A DNA stretch of 64,000 nt from Omphiscola glabra (Eukaryota > Mollusca > Gastropoda > Lymnaeidae): the NCBI GenBank assembly GCA_964017045.1, contig OZ024802.1, positions 28,606,793-28,670,792 on the forward strand, read 5' to 3'. The notes below the pieces were generated by a model. That model was not told the origin of the DNA, did not search any database, and saw nothing but the letters and a program-made list of their open reading frames with translations. Both the position numbers and the translations under genes were made by a program. Shown piece by piece: positions 32,552-43,810 of the stretch (its first letter is position 1; every line of letters starts with the position of its first letter).

Positions 32552-32736
32552 GTCGTGATGGATACATCTGATGTGATGGATACATCTGATGTGATGGATA
32601 CATCTGATGTGATGGATGCATCTGATGCGATGGATACATCTGATGTGATGGATACATCTGAAATGATGGATACATCTGATCTGATGGATACATCTGATGT
32701 GATGGATACATCTGAAATGATGGATACATCTGATGT
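32552..32736. repeat. 18-bp minisatellite (gtgatggatacatctgat)
   Basis: About ten copies; reads MDTSDV on the plus strand and MYPSHQ/RCIHHI on the minus strand because 18 = 6 codons. Confidence 0.93.
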
Positions 32737-32825
32737 GCCTTTTTATTTCTTTGTTTGTCTCGCTTTTGTCTTGGCCTGCTGAAATAGACTTTTTTAAAAA
32801 TTGTCCCATTTTTCCACTTCGAGCT

Positions 32826-33040
32826 TCAACATGACTTATTCAACATGACTAGTTCAATATGACTCGTTCAGCATGACTTGTTCAATATGACTTGTTCAAT
32901 ATGACTTGTTCAATATGACTTGTTCAACATGCTTTGTTCAACATGACTCGATCAACATGACTTGTTTAACATGACTTGTTCAACATGACTTGTTCAACAT
33001 GCCTTGTTCAACATGACTCGTTCAACATGACTTGTTTAAA
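32826..33040. repeat. 14-bp repeat (gttcaacatgactt)
   Basis: About fifteen copies with substitutions (caatatgactt, catgccttg, actcg). Confidence 0.92.
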
Positions 33041-33565
33041 GATTTCTTTCACACATCTTGAACACTGCCCTTCCATTATTTTCCTTCATATTATAGCTCT
33101 ATAACAATGACACTAGTGACACATTATGAGATAGCAAAATGTATTGCCTAAAACTTACAACAGCAATTTGCAAGCTGAATAATAATTAAAATAAGGGGGG
33201 AGAGAATGCAATCAGGTTAGGTGGAAGGAAATAAGCGCAACAAAGTATGTGAAAACCTGGAAGAAAGAGAGGCAACAAAACAATGAACGTGTCGGCAAGA
33301 AGCCTCCTTCAGCGTACAGCCGACAGTAAAACCAATATAAAATATAATTACATTTTAGCTGCAATGAATATTATCAACCGACAGCCTAACAACCGACAGC
33401 CTATCCACAGACAGCCCATCAACCGACAGCCGATAAATCGCTACCGGCAGACAATTGCCGGCCGATTAATCGGTAATCGGTTAATATGCCAATTATTGGC
33501 TAATAAGTGCAGCCCTAACTCCGTGCATTGCACTGAGCCAAAGATGTTGTCAAAACACTGCATCG
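33041..33565. other. Spacer with short 'aaccgacagcc' repeats
   Basis: Four copies of caaccgacagcc-type repeats at 33375-33432. No supported gene. Confidence 0.4.
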
Positions 33566-33779
33566 GTGTACACCAGGCCTGCACAACTCAAAATGTAAGG
33601 CGGACCGTTATACTTTATGAAAAACTTGTGCGGGCCGACAGAAAAAAGGACGGTTGGGGGGGGGGGAAGCTGTTAAAATAATAATAATAAAGAATATTTC
33701 GTTACTTCGCGGGCCGCAAAGTGGGTGCTTGCGGGTCGTATGTTGTGCGGGCCGTATGTTGTGCAAGCGTGATGTAGAC
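33566..33779 (+). mobile_element. hAT-type MITE, family B, copy 2
   Basis: Element 33574-33771 (198 bp), caggcctgcacaactcaaaa ... gtatgttgtgcaagcgtg. The 8-mers gtgtacac (33566-33573) and atgtagac (33772-33779) match at 6 of 8. Interior 'aaagaatatttcgttacttc' + gcgggcc is shared with the copy at 9920. A poly-G run at 33656-33666. Confidence 0.8.
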
Positions 33780-34108
33780 TATGTATTGTATAACGTTAAG
33801 GAAGTTTAAAAAAAAAAAAAAACAACACCAAACAACAACCAACCAGCACAACTATACGTATTTTGGCTAAACCACATGGACTGTAAGGCGAATCATATGC
33901 AACATTTAATCAATACTTTTTTAATCACCCTGCGCCTTCTCGCGTATCAGACTGACCTCCAGATCACGTTTAATGGCACCGTTCAAAAGAACGTTCTTTT
34001 ATTACAATACTTGATAACCATGTCGCAACAGACCTTGGATGCTTAGCTAGCAAAAATTATTAAAAAATTTTCATGGTAGACAGTGCGTCTAATTTTTTTT
34101 TTATAAAA

Positions 34109-34240
34109 TGGCGGACTTGAATGACTTATCACATTCTGCAGGGCGGACTTGAATGACTTATCACATTCTGCAGGGCGGACTTGAATGACTTATCACATTC
34201 TGCAGGAGGGACTTGAATGACTTATCACATTCTGCAGGAG
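34109..34240. repeat. 32-bp minisatellite, 4 copies
   Basis: Four copies of gcggacttgaatgacttatc + acattctgcagg; the last begins gagggactt. Confidence 0.93.
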
Positions 34241-34359
34241 GCACCAGACCTCAAATCACTGAATATTTTTGTTTTAGAAAAAATATTACATAGACAATCT
34301 TTTTTTGGAGGGATCGGTGACCGTTAGGGGACATGTCGGAAAAAGGGATGGGAAAATAG

Positions 34360-34625
34360 TATGGAATGAGAGGGGGTGAGAAAGGAGGTGCGCGTAGTGG
34401 GCATAGGGAATGAAGGGGTTTAGGACTTAAGGAATGAGGGGGTTTAGGACTTAGGGAATGAAGGGGTTTAGGACTTAGGGAATGAGGGGGTGTAGGACTT
34501 AGGGAATGAAGGGGTGTAGGACTCAGGGGAAAGTGGGGATGTAGGACTGTGGGAATGAGTTGGTGTAGGACTAAGGGAAAGAGGGGGTGTAGGACTAAGG
34601 GAATGAAGGTTGTATGGCTTGGGTG
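34360..34625. repeat. 24-bp G-rich repeat (gggaatgagggggtgtagga + ctta)
   Basis: Nine to ten copies; Leu/Ser/Pro-rich minus-strand frame is an artefact. The G-runs on the plus strand could form quadruplexes. Confidence 0.9.
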
Positions 34626-34664
34626 AATGAAGGCAAAGTCGACATAAATAAGATATCCATGCTC

Positions 34665-35400
34665 CCTTGAGAACTTCACATAATGACTAAATCTCAACCC
34701 ACGAGAACCTCTCAAAATGATTAGATCCCTACCCACGAGAACCTCTCACAATGATTAGATCCCTACCCACGAGAACCTCTCACAATGATTAGATCCCAAC
34801 CCACGAGAACCTCTCACAATGATTAGATCCCTACACACGAGAACCTCTCACAATGATTAGATCCCAACCCACGAGAACCTCTCACAATGATTAGATCCCA
34901 ACCCACGAGAACCTCTCACAATGATTAGATCTCAACCCACGAGAACCTCTCACAATGATTAGATCTCAACCCACGAGAACCTCTCACAATGATTAGATCT
35001 CAACCCACGAGAACCTCTCACAATGATTAGATCTCAACCCACGAGAACCTCTCACAATGATTAGATCCCAACCCACGAGAACCTCTCACAATGATTAGAT
35101 CTCAACCCACGAGAACCTCTCACAATGATTAGATCTCAACCCACGAGAACCTCTCACAATGATTAGATCTCAACCCACGAGAACCTCATACAATGACTAA
35201 ATCACAATCCACGACAACCTCACACAATGACTAAATACCAATCCACGAGAACCTAAAATAATGACTAAATCTCAGCCCGTGAGAACCTCACATGATGACT
35301 AAATGCCATCGTACGAGAACCTCACTTAATGACATAATCCAAACCCCATGAACCTCTCATAATTACATAATCCCAACCCACATGAACCTCATGAAATGGC
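34665..35400. repeat. 34-bp satellite array, ~21 copies
   Basis: Unit atgattagatctcaacccac + gagaacctctcaca. The centre is homogeneous; both ends are diverged (e.g. atgactaaatcacaatccac at the right), the usual pattern for arrays homogenised by unequal exchange. Confidence 0.96.
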
Positions 35401-35439
35401 TAAATCCAAATCCCAATCAAAATCCCACCAAAAAAAAGT

Positions 35440-35824
35440 ATGATTGACCCGATGTTGCTATTGTCCGGCGAGCCTGTTTGTCTTGTTATTTGTGGGTCTC
35501 ACATGCCGCCTGTCATGCCACAAGACACCGTCTGCGCATGCCCCATCGCTGAACATTATTGTGGTGGCGTTCCTATCCAATATCCGATTTCTTCTTTATC
35601 TGCCTGTCCAATGCGAACGTCTGCAGACACATTTCGTTACACCATCCCCGGAACTGTCCCCCACAGACAAAAGCTTTGCCAGCTCCTGCAGTGACAACAT
35701 CATACACAGCATCCATTGTCTTCGACCAACGCGCATCCACAAGATCCGATGGCCACAACTATCAGACTTGTTTGATATTATGTCAGTTTTTAAGAAAAAT
35801 CATCCGCAAACCATTTTAAACTAG
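35440..35824 (+). CDS. Non-repetitive open region, overlapping frames, unknown
   Basis: A 380-bp non-repetitive, balanced-GC island between two arrays. One plus-strand frame (35444-35824) is open for 126 codons and ends LSDLFDIMSVFKKNHPQTIL; another plus frame (from 35440) and a minus frame (35573-35758) are also open. Which strand, if any, codes is unclear. No family is recognised with confidence. Confidence 0.25.
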
Positions 35825-36084
35825 TCAAAGCCGACCGTCTCTTTGAAAAGCCCGCAGTGAGCAGGAGCAGTGCTCTAAGTCAGAAGATAAACGTTTGATA
35901 TTTCCTAGCTGAAAGCAGTGCACAAGCAGGGCCGGCGACAGCAGCTCGGGTTACACGTAACGCCTACAGAGCCGTGATAACTAAACACCTGAGGCCACCC
36001 GAGGGAAAGAGGAGCAATTAAAAAGATGGCCCGGAAAAGACTCGGGGAAGGGAGACAATCGTGAAGATGTTTTTGAAAATGGAT

Positions 36085-36346
36085 AATAATAGCCTTGAAA
36101 CCGCTGTGAAATAGACAACAGACAGAAAATGGCAAATAGCTTCGAAACCGATGTGAAATAGACAATAGACAGAAAAAGTCAAATAGTCTTGAAACCGATG
36201 AGAAATAGGCAACAGACAGAAAAAGGCAAATAGCATTGAAACCGATGTGAAATAGACACCGGACAGAAAAAGGCAAATAGCCTTGAAACCGATGTGAAAT
36301 AGACAACAGACAGAAAATGGCAAATAGCCTTGAAACCGCTGTGACA
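36085..36346. repeat. 47-bp minisatellite, ~5.5 copies
   Basis: Unit around 'ccttgaaaccgatgtgaaat' + agacaacagacagaaaatggcaaatag. Confidence 0.92.
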
Positions 36347-36349
36347 TGT

Positions 36350-36845
36350 GGCACAAACAAAGACATCAGGACATGTCGTTTCATCCAACGCTACACTGTG
36401 AGACAATCACATGTGGATATCTTGTTTCATCCAAGGCTTCTCTGTGAGACAATGACATGTGGGCATGTGGTGTTATCGAATGCTACACTATTAGACAAGG
36501 ACAGGTTGACATATTGTGTCATCCAATGCTACACTCTTAGACAATGACAGGTTGACATATTGTGTCATCCAATGCTTATTTGTTAGACAAGGACAGGTTG
36601 ACATATTGTGTCATCCAATGCTACACTCTTAGACAATGACAGGTTGACATATTGTGTCATCCAATGCTTATTTGTTAGACAAGGACAGGTTGACATATTG
36701 TGTCATCCAATGCTACACTCTTAGACAATGACATGTTGGCATATTGTGTCATCCAATGCTACGCTCTTAGACAATGACATGTTCATATAATGTGTCATTC
36801 AATGCTACACTCTTAGACAATGACATGTTGACATATTGTCATTAT
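36350..36845. repeat. 46-bp minisatellite with 92-bp dimer
   Basis: Unit 'acaggttgacatattgtgtc' + atccaatgctacactcttagacaatg. In the centre (36,490-36,730) two types, 'acactcttagacaatg' and 'tatttgttagacaagg', alternate strictly, giving a 92-bp dimeric repeat. Confidence 0.92.
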
Positions 36846-36869
36846 GGAAGTCAACAATATATGGTTCTG

Positions 36870-37010
36870 CGACGATCTTTCTTAAAGTCAAATTGGGGAT
36901 GCACAAAGAGGCATTCCTTCCCTAAATGCCAAAAAGGCGAACCATCACAAGTGCGCCCCCAACACAAATATATAATACACACATCATTGATATAATATTA
37001 TATACAGATC
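36870..37010 (+). repeat. Dispersed repeat family R3, partial
   Basis: Similar to 52,870-53,015: both contain 'aagtgcgccc.ccaa.acaaa' and 'ata.agatcccc/acagaccccc'-like segments. Class unknown. Confidence 0.4.
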
Positions 37011-37439
37011 CCCCCTTTAAAAAAAGCTTGACTAGGGTGTTCAACCTCTTTGCCCCCACCAACTTAGATACGCCCCTGGATACATATTCATTCGAGAAAG
37101 TGTCTCGTCAATTACTTAAAAGCTTCGACACATGTTTAAGCTTCACAAGTAGAATTGTTCACTGGTAACGGGGCTGCTTCAAACCCCCACCATCTGGGAA
37201 TTGACGTTACTTGACTAAAAGCCGCACGATGTGAACTCCTATAGTCCATCCCCTAACACTCGCGCGTCATTTAAATAACGCCATACATCAACCCACTAAT
37301 GTGGCATTCAGGGAGGTCGTCCCGGTCCTAACCCCATAGGTACGCAAATGGCTGCTATGTACATTATTCAGAATCTCACCGAAATTCCCCAACACGGTGC
37401 TTACCAGACTTTCGACATCTGTGTACCCATTTCTATAAT

Positions 37440-37594
37440 TTTCGTAACACTGAGTACCCCTCTTTAAAAAAAAAAATCTCATATACTTCGATAACACTTT
37501 TTAAAAAAATCACAAAAAACCGGTGCGGTATGCACCCCCACCAAACTCTTCCCGTACCCCCAGGGGTACGCGTGCTACACTTTGGGAAACACTG
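37440..37594 (+). mobile_element. Right end of a hAT-type element
   Basis: Ends '...gtacccccaggggtacgcg' followed by tgctacactttgggaaacactg, the reverse of the common hAT terminus cagtgtttcccaaa. The left end was not found; it may begin near 37,300. Confidence 0.5.
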
Positions 37595-38150
37595 CCCTGA
37601 CTGTTAAGCTAAGGGACTACAGTTGGCTTAGTGCTTTAATAACAGTCATGTCAAGTGTACACATCACAGAATTAGACATACAATTTCATTCTGTGGTAAA
37701 CGTGGTCGTAAAACTATTTTTAGAAAACAAGTTATTTTCTGCACAAATAGACTCTTTTTTTGTTTCTTTTAAGGGTTGGTTAGTGAGGATGGTTGGGGGG
37801 GGGGGGGGTGCGTGCAGGCGTTTGAAGAATCTGGAAATTCCCAAGATGGTGTGTACTAATTAGACGCGAATTTTTCCACGTGGGATTTCCTTTTTTTTAA
37901 AAATATTTTATTTAAAACTGTGTTGTTATTTGTTTTTTTTTGTTTTTTAATTGAAGCACCAATGGATTCGGAAAACACACGGTTCCTTGTCCTTCGCGTG
38001 ATTAAGCACATGGATCAATCTGTCACGTGATTTGCAATAAGCCAATAACCTTGCTTGCCCCCATTTGAAGAACAATGTTCGCTTTGCAAAACGGTAAGCC
38101 ATGCCTTGCACTAATGTTACAGAGATGCAAGTGGTCGTTCGTCGTCACCG
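37595..38150. other. Spacer
   Basis: An ~80-codon open frame (37,597-37,863) runs into a poly-G tract at 37796-37808; not supported by splice signals. A donor-like 'AAAACG|gtaagc' lies at 38,092. Confidence 0.35.
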
Positions 38151-38155
38151 CAGAT

Positions 38156-38349
38156 CTTTAAAGCAGTGGTTCTCAACCTTCCTACTGACGCGACCATGTA
38201 ATACAGTTCCTCGTGTCGTGGCGACCCCCAAGCCACAAAATTATTTTCGTTGCCGCTTCATAACTGAAGAGCGTATGTGTTTTCAGGTGGTTTTAGGCGA
38301 CCCCTGGGAAAGGGTCGTGACCCACAGGTTGAGAACCGCTGCTTTAAAG
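38156..38349 (+). mobile_element. SPIN-like hAT MITE, copy E, perfect 8-bp target duplication
   Basis: Element 38164-38341 (178 bp), cagtggttctcaaccttcct ... acaggttgagaaccgctg, flanked by identical ctttaaag at 38156-38163 and 38342-38349. Confidence 0.95.
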
Positions 38350-38378
38350 GATCAAGTTTATTCAAGATGCTCGGAAGT

Positions 38379-38591
38379 TGTTAAACTAGTGGTTCAAAAC
38401 CTTCTTAATGCCGCGACCCCTTAATATAGTCCCTCGTGCTATGGCGACCCCCAACCACACAATTATTGTCGTTGCTACTTCATAACTGTTAATATATGTG
38501 TTTTTCGATGGTCTTAGGCGAAACCTGGGAAAGGTTAATTCGACCCCCCAAAGGGATCGCGACCCACAGGTTGAGAACCGCAGTGTTAAAC
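38379..38591 (+). mobile_element. SPIN-like hAT MITE, copy F, perfect 8-bp target duplication
   Basis: Element 38387-38583 (197 bp), tagtggttcaaaaccttctt ... cacaggttgagaaccgcag, flanked by identical tgttaaac at 38379-38386 and 38584-38591. Only 30 bp separates it from copy E; both are in the same orientation but are independent insertions because their target duplications differ. Confidence 0.95.
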
Positions 38592-39068
38592 ATTTATGCC
38601 AAAGTTTTTTAAAAATAAATTTGGGTTTGAAAAAGAAAGGTTTTGGGGGGGGGGGGGGGTCGGGTTTGTGGGCAAACGGCGCTCTTAAAACTTTCATTAC
38701 TACAGCTTCTCAATCGCGTCTTTGTTTGCATAACTCCCGCCATTGGCTGTTTGTTGTCTTTTGCAAGGGACACCTTACTTTTGTCTGAGGAACAAGGTAG
38801 TTTTTAAATAGCAGATTAGTTCGGGATTGTTTCGTGGAGATATCAAGATCAGTCTGATTCTTCTTTTTTAGAATATCACTTAATGTTTTTTTTTTTAAAA
38901 AAAGATAATAAGAAGTGCCCTACCTCACCCCCACCCCAACCCCAAAAAAATAAAATTTCAAAATGGACATTCCTCATGTGTAATCAAATATATATATATA
39001 TATGTTTTTATTTTTAAAGCCGCGAAGGAATATATCAACACAAAAAAAAAGGAAGGTCACAAAGATGG
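38592..39068. other. Spacer
   Basis: Poly-G at 38645-38659, (TA)n at 38,990-39,003. No gene supported. Confidence 0.4.
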
Positions 39069-39069
39069 T

Positions 39070-39347
39070 GCAAAATTTCAGCGATTGTTCAATATTCAGT
39101 GATGGTTCAAAATTCAGAGATTGTTCAAAATTCAGTCATGGTCCGAAAATTCAGCGATAATCCAAAAAATCAGTGATGGTTCAAAATTCAGTGATGGTTC
39201 AAAATTCAGTTATGGTGCAAAAATTCCATTATGGTTCAAAATTCAGTGATGGTTCAAAATTCAGTTATGGTGCAAAAATTCCATTATGGTTAAAAATTCA
39301 GTGATCTTTCAAAGTTCAGTGATGGTTAAAAATTCAGTGATTTTACA
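39070..39347. repeat. ~18-bp repeat (ttcaaaattcagtgatgg)
   Basis: Fourteen to fifteen degenerate copies, including a ~60-bp block ('gttatggtgcaaaaattcca') repeated at 39,208 and 39,263. Confidence 0.9.
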
Positions 39348-39349
39348 AA

Positions 39350-40120
39350 ATAAGTACATCAGACATTTATGACAAAGTGAGCAATAACAAGAACCCGAGT
39401 GGGTATTAACTTCACGACATTTTTGTTTGTTGGCTCAATGGAACGGAGAGTAATGTGCTTAAAATGTCTAGACATTCCGACAAGCGCCATTAATACATCT
39501 GATATTGAGACCCAGGTCCCGCAATGCCCCCGAAGAACCCGACTGTGGTAGGAAGTGGCCGGAAATAGGAAGATAAATCAATTTCCCATGATTCCTTGCC
39601 TAATCATGGCGATTGTATCAGCGACCAATCAAACCCGGGCAAGATGCATTACTCATTGTAGACCAACGAATGGGATCGAGCGGAAATGCTCTTTGCTCAG
39701 ACATCTTTTGAATGATCAAGGTTAAAAAAATGGAATTTGTTACATCAATATGCGCAGTATTTTAGAGATGATGGGGATTGCACTATTTAAGTGGAAAATC
39801 ACAGAACAAATATGATACATTACAGCACCCCCTGTAATAAAAATAAAAGGCTAAGTTAGTTTTTATGACCATTGTCAACTTTCCCTGTCAATACGTATTT
39901 CAATTTCAAGATTCGTCAATCCCTTGTATAGTTTGTCACTTTAAAATAAAAAAAAATAATCACAGACACAAATATCAATAAAAAGCTTTAGAAAAAAAAT
40001 TAAATCAATTTTGTCCTAAAAAAATATGGTGTGATATTTAAGTTCAGCGAAATGCTACGATATCTTTTCACACGACTGCACCGTTGTGACGGCGTAACCT
40101 TTCTGGGTTGTGAGTTAGCG
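39350..40120. other. Spacer
   Basis: Unique-looking sequence, GC-richer around 39,490-39,700. No gene supported. Confidence 0.35.
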
Positions 40121-40124
40121 AGTC

Positions 40125-40511
40125 TAATGGACTACGATTAGTCACTTCCTTTTTTTGTCACGTGATATGTGTAAGCCTTCGGTAGGCTGTCTGCTACACA
40201 TAACAACGCATAACAACGGATAACAGCTGATCAGCCATTATCATTAATTTTTTTAGCAAAATGTTTGTCTCCATCAGCACTTCCCCAGTGTTAATTAAAA
40301 ATTTTGCTTTTCAAAATATTCTTGAATACACGTGTTTTTTAAATGACATTGATAAATGTGACAATAATTATAATTCAATTATGATTAAAGGAAGAAAGTT
40401 GTTTGAAGAAAAATTTGTGAGCGACTAGTGTGTTGCAGACAGCCTCCCGGAAGTCTTACTCGAACTTACTCTTATCACATGACAAAACAATTGACTCATC
40501 GTAGTCCATTA
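40125..40511 (-). mobile_element. TA-flanked MITE, family T, copy 2
   Basis: 387 bp including TA at both ends; ends atggactacgattagtc and gactcatcgtagtccat. It is the reverse complement of the copy at 16,870-17,254 over its whole length (shared ends of 'aattataattcaattatgat' and 'cagctgatcagccatt'). Confidence 0.88.
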
Positions 40512-41085
40512 GACTAAAACAATGGCTACAGTGGGACGTCACCGACCTTTGATAGATTAAAAAGATACATTAAAAAATGTAGACACCATTAAAAAAAAAA
40601 CAAAGTCGTTTCTTGAATCAAATAAATAAATCAATAAAAGGATTTAAATGTTATTTCAAAATCGAATTTTATAAATAAATATTTAAAGTCGTCCTTTAGG
40701 GTAGAACGGCACAAGGAAAATTGATAAAATTAAAATAAAAAATTGTTGCAACTCGTTCTCTTCCTTGTCGAGGGATTGGGAAAAGAAACCAAAACAAACC
40801 TATGTGCACATTCAGCTAAAATGAAATGCACAATTTAATAGCGCCCCTTCTTTAGTGACGTGCAGCACACAAAAAAACTCTTTAAATAACGCTATGTAGG
40901 CGCACGCAACTGTCTCAAGGGGATTATTGATCTCCATCCGAGCGGAGAACTTGAGGCGTTATTGGCTTTCGTTAAAAGAAAATTCTTGTTAAATTTTTTT
41001 TTTTAAAATGTGATCCTTTATAATTAAAATTTATTCATTTAGTTTATTTTAGTACATAAAGGAAAGAAATTTCATTACGTCGAAA
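40512..41085. other. AT-rich spacer
   Basis: No array or gene seen. Confidence 0.4.
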
Positions 41086-41087
41086 TA

Positions 41088-41420
41088 TCAATTAAAAAAA
41101 AAATAATTAAAGAAAGCTACACTTTCAAACACATCACGTTTGTGGCATACGCCACGAGAAAAGATGACGTCATCGAAAAATGGGTACAAAGCCTGCTGGG
41201 TGCTCTTCATGAATGAACAAACATGGTGGACGTTTACTCTACCTGTATTAAATTTGGAGGACAGCAGCATTGGGATCAACTGTCTCACTGTCAGTATCAG
41301 GTGGCGAAGTCGAATGGGCTTTATTTTGTCGGTGACAGTGTCACTGTCGAAATAAAATAGTTGTAAAATACCGGCTATTTCGTTCTGCCATTTTGTTTCC
41401 ACGTGTTCTCCTACTTTTCG
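41088..41420 (-). CDS. Open frame of ~110 codons, unknown, possible exon
   Basis: A minus-strand frame open from ~41,420 to a stop at 41,088, with regular protein-like composition (IKPIRLRHLILTVRQLIPML; VNVHHVCSFMKSTQQALYPF). No in-frame ATG near the start; the track would begin at GTG, so it would need to be an exon. A second, shorter minus frame has a well-placed ATG (aacaaaATGgca, 41,393) but ends after 16 codons. The plus strand carries a TGACGTCA palindrome at 41,165-41,172. Product unknown. Confidence 0.3.
   Translation of the reverse strand, partial: RKVGEHVETKWQNEIAGILQLFYFDSDTVTDKIKPIRLRHLILTVRQLIPMLLSSKFNTGRVNVHHVCSFMKSTQQALYPFFDDVIFSRGVCHKRDVFESVAFFNYFFFN
41165..41172. promoter_or_regulatory. 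CRE-like palindrome TGACGTCA
   Basis: Perfect 8-bp ATF/CREB-type site in a locally non-repetitive segment. A random perfect match is expected about once per 65 kb, so this alone is weak. Confidence 0.2.
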
Positions 41421-41499
41421 CTACCCGTTTCTGTAGAAATAGCTTTGCGATGTTGTCCTAAAAGAGTTCAAGGGGTCGTCAAATGGCTAAAAGGCTGTG

Positions 41500-41765
41500 T
41501 CGTAATTTAGCCCAAAGACTTTGTAATACAATAACTAAAAAGACTTTGTCATAAAATAACTTAAAAGACATTAATATAAAATTTAAAAAAGACATGTTAA
41601 TAAAATATTTTAAAGACCTTCGTCTTAAAATATTTCAGCGAGTTTGTTATGAAATAATTTTTTAAAAATTTTTGGGGAGAAATAGTAAAAACACTTTGTT
41701 ATAAAACAGTTCAAGGACACTTTGTTTAAATTTCTCAAAGACTTAGTCGTGACAAAAATCTCAAG
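41500..41765. repeat. Degenerate ~28-bp repeat (aaaagactttgtcataaaat)
   Basis: Seven to eight diverged copies of a motif 'agactttgttataaaataactt'. Confidence 0.65.
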
Positions 41766-42265
41766 CTAGGAGAAAAAAGGTGAACAAATATGTTTGACTT
41801 TCGGAAATTTTTTGTATACAAAAAAATCGACACTTATGATTTCTTAAAGAAAAATGAAAACTCAATCTTTATTTGCATTATTAGTCAAGTCAAAGGCAAA
41901 TCACTTTAATTTTTTTTCTAACATGTATCGGAGGTCTGGCAGGACTATGTCTGATATCATCACGACGGTGGTCGATTCAGAAAAGGAACACACTAAAATA
42001 ATACTGCTTGGGGGGGGGGGGGGGTGAAGAGGAATTAAATAGAATAAATGTTTCTTCAATAAATAATCTCCCCTGAATCTTATCATGTCTTTAGGTCAAG
42101 GAATATGAAAGAAGCACAAGCCGCTCCTATTAACTCCGTCTATGCCTTGTGACGGCCCAGAAATGAGACTTTTCCCAACCATAAACAATCAGTTTATCGT
42201 TCATATTTGAGACCATTAGAAAATAAATGTGACTTTCCCACGTAACGTTAACAGAGGTGGTGACA
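41766..42265. other. Spacer
   Basis: Poly-G at 42010-42024. No gene supported. Confidence 0.4.
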
Positions 42266-42269
42266 TTCG

Positions 42270-42543
42270 GCGATGCGGTGAGTGTGATGGTTGACGGTGA
42301 GTGTGATGGTTGACGGTGAGTGTGATGGTTGACGGTGAGTGTGATGGTTGACGGTGAGTGTGATGGTTGACGGTGAGTGTGATGGTTGACGGGGAGTGTG
42401 ATGGTTGACGGTGAGTATGATGGTTGACGGTGAGTGTGATGGTTGACGGTGAGTGTGATGGTTGACGGTGAGTGTGATGGTTGACGGTGAGTGTGATGGT
42501 TGACGGTGAGTGTGATGGTTGACGGTGAGTGTGATGGTTGACG
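42270..42543. repeat. 19-bp minisatellite (gtgagtgtgatggttgacg), ~14 copies
   Basis: Almost invariant copies; two single-base variants (ggggagtg, gagtatg). Confidence 0.96.
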
Positions 42544-42623
42544 ATTGAACATTAAATCCCAGGAAAAAAAAAGATTTAAAAAATAGGATTTCAAATTTCC
42601 GAAATTGGAGACTCATCCTAGAT

Positions 42624-42843
42624 AATTGAGTGACAAGACATATGCTCAGTGACGAGACATATGCTCAGTGACGAGACATATGCTCGGTGACGAGACATAT
42701 GCTCAGTGACGAGACATGCTCAGTGACGAGACTTATGCTCAGTGACGAGACATATGCTCAGTGACAAGACATATGCTCAGTGACGAGACATATGCTCAGT
42801 GACGAGACATATTCTCAGTGACGAGACATATGCTCAGTGACGA
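42624..42843. repeat. 19-bp minisatellite (gtgacgagacatatgctca), ~12 copies
   Basis: Separate array 80 bp from the previous one, same unit length but unrelated sequence. One copy lacks 3 bp (gacatgctca). Confidence 0.95.
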
Positions 42844-43029
42844 CAAATTAAGAGTTGGCGTTCTAGCTATTATTTGAATAATTTTTTTTCTTATATCTAC
42901 TTCAAACAAACTATGAAGACCATTCAAAATTCAAACATTATTTTTCCATCTCAACAATTCCATTAAAGCCAAGTATATGATTTGGTGTGGGGGGGGGGGG
43001 GGTTGACGTTATTTACCCCGACTGTTCTG

Positions 43030-43376
43030 ATATTAAGACACGTTATAGTTACACCGGGTCACGCAGTTCATAATGGTACACATTGTAGTTACATTGGGTC
43101 ATTCAATTCATAATGGGACACGTTATATTTACACCGGGTCATTCAGGTCATAATGGGACACGTTATAGTTACACCGGGTCATTCAGGTCATAATGGGACA
43201 CGTTATAGTTACACTGGGTCATTCAGGTCATAAGGGACACGTTATAGTTACACTGGGTCATTCAGGTCATAATGGGACACGTTATAGTCTCACTGGATCA
43301 TTCAGGTCGTAATGGGACACGTTATAGTTACACTGGGTCATTCAAGTCATAATGGGCCACGTTATACCGGGTTATT
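43030..43376. repeat. 40-bp minisatellite, ~8.5 copies
   Basis: Unit 'tcattcaggtcataatggga' + cacgttatagttacaccggg. A 14-nt poly-G lies just upstream (42,988-43,001). Confidence 0.93.
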
Positions 43377-43383
43377 TGTTCAG

Positions 43384-43810
43384 TTCCTTCCATCCATCCC
43401 TGTGGCGCTTACCGCCGATTCAGGGCTTAGGCCTGCCTCACCACTTCCTTCCACTCAGACCTAAGTGATGCTTTTCTTTTCCATGCTTCGATTCCAAGTT
43501 GTTGTAGATCTTTTTTCCACATCATCCATCCATCCATCTAAGCCTAGGTCTACCTTTGAGCCGCTTTCCTCTGGGGTGTTGGTGATGTACCCTCTTCACT
43601 CCTCTGTCATTTGGCATTCTCTCTAAGTGTCACGCACATCGTAGCCCCCCCCCCCATTTAAAAAAAATATATATTTCTGCTACAAGGTTGGTATCCTGAT
43701 ATAGAGTATACAATTATTGGTTGGTTCGTATTCCCCATCCATATTCATCCTTTGTTGGTCACTGTAACTGTAACAGCTCAAATATTACAATAATATTTTG
43801 TTTCGTAATT
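43384..43810 (+). repeat. Dispersed repeat family R2, longer copy
   Basis: Matches 10,160-10,240 on its left and 10,780-10,860 on its right. Contains (catc)n at 43,520-43,540 and 'gatgtaccctcttcactcct' + ctgtcatttggcattctctc. Could be the 3-prime part of a non-LTR retrotransposon or a DNA element; no coding domain is readable. Confidence 0.55.

Noticed and set aside
42130..42616. Minus frames of 154 and 122 codons (HTHRQPSHSPST repeats)
   Set aside because: Generated by the 19-bp minisatellite; no supporting signals.
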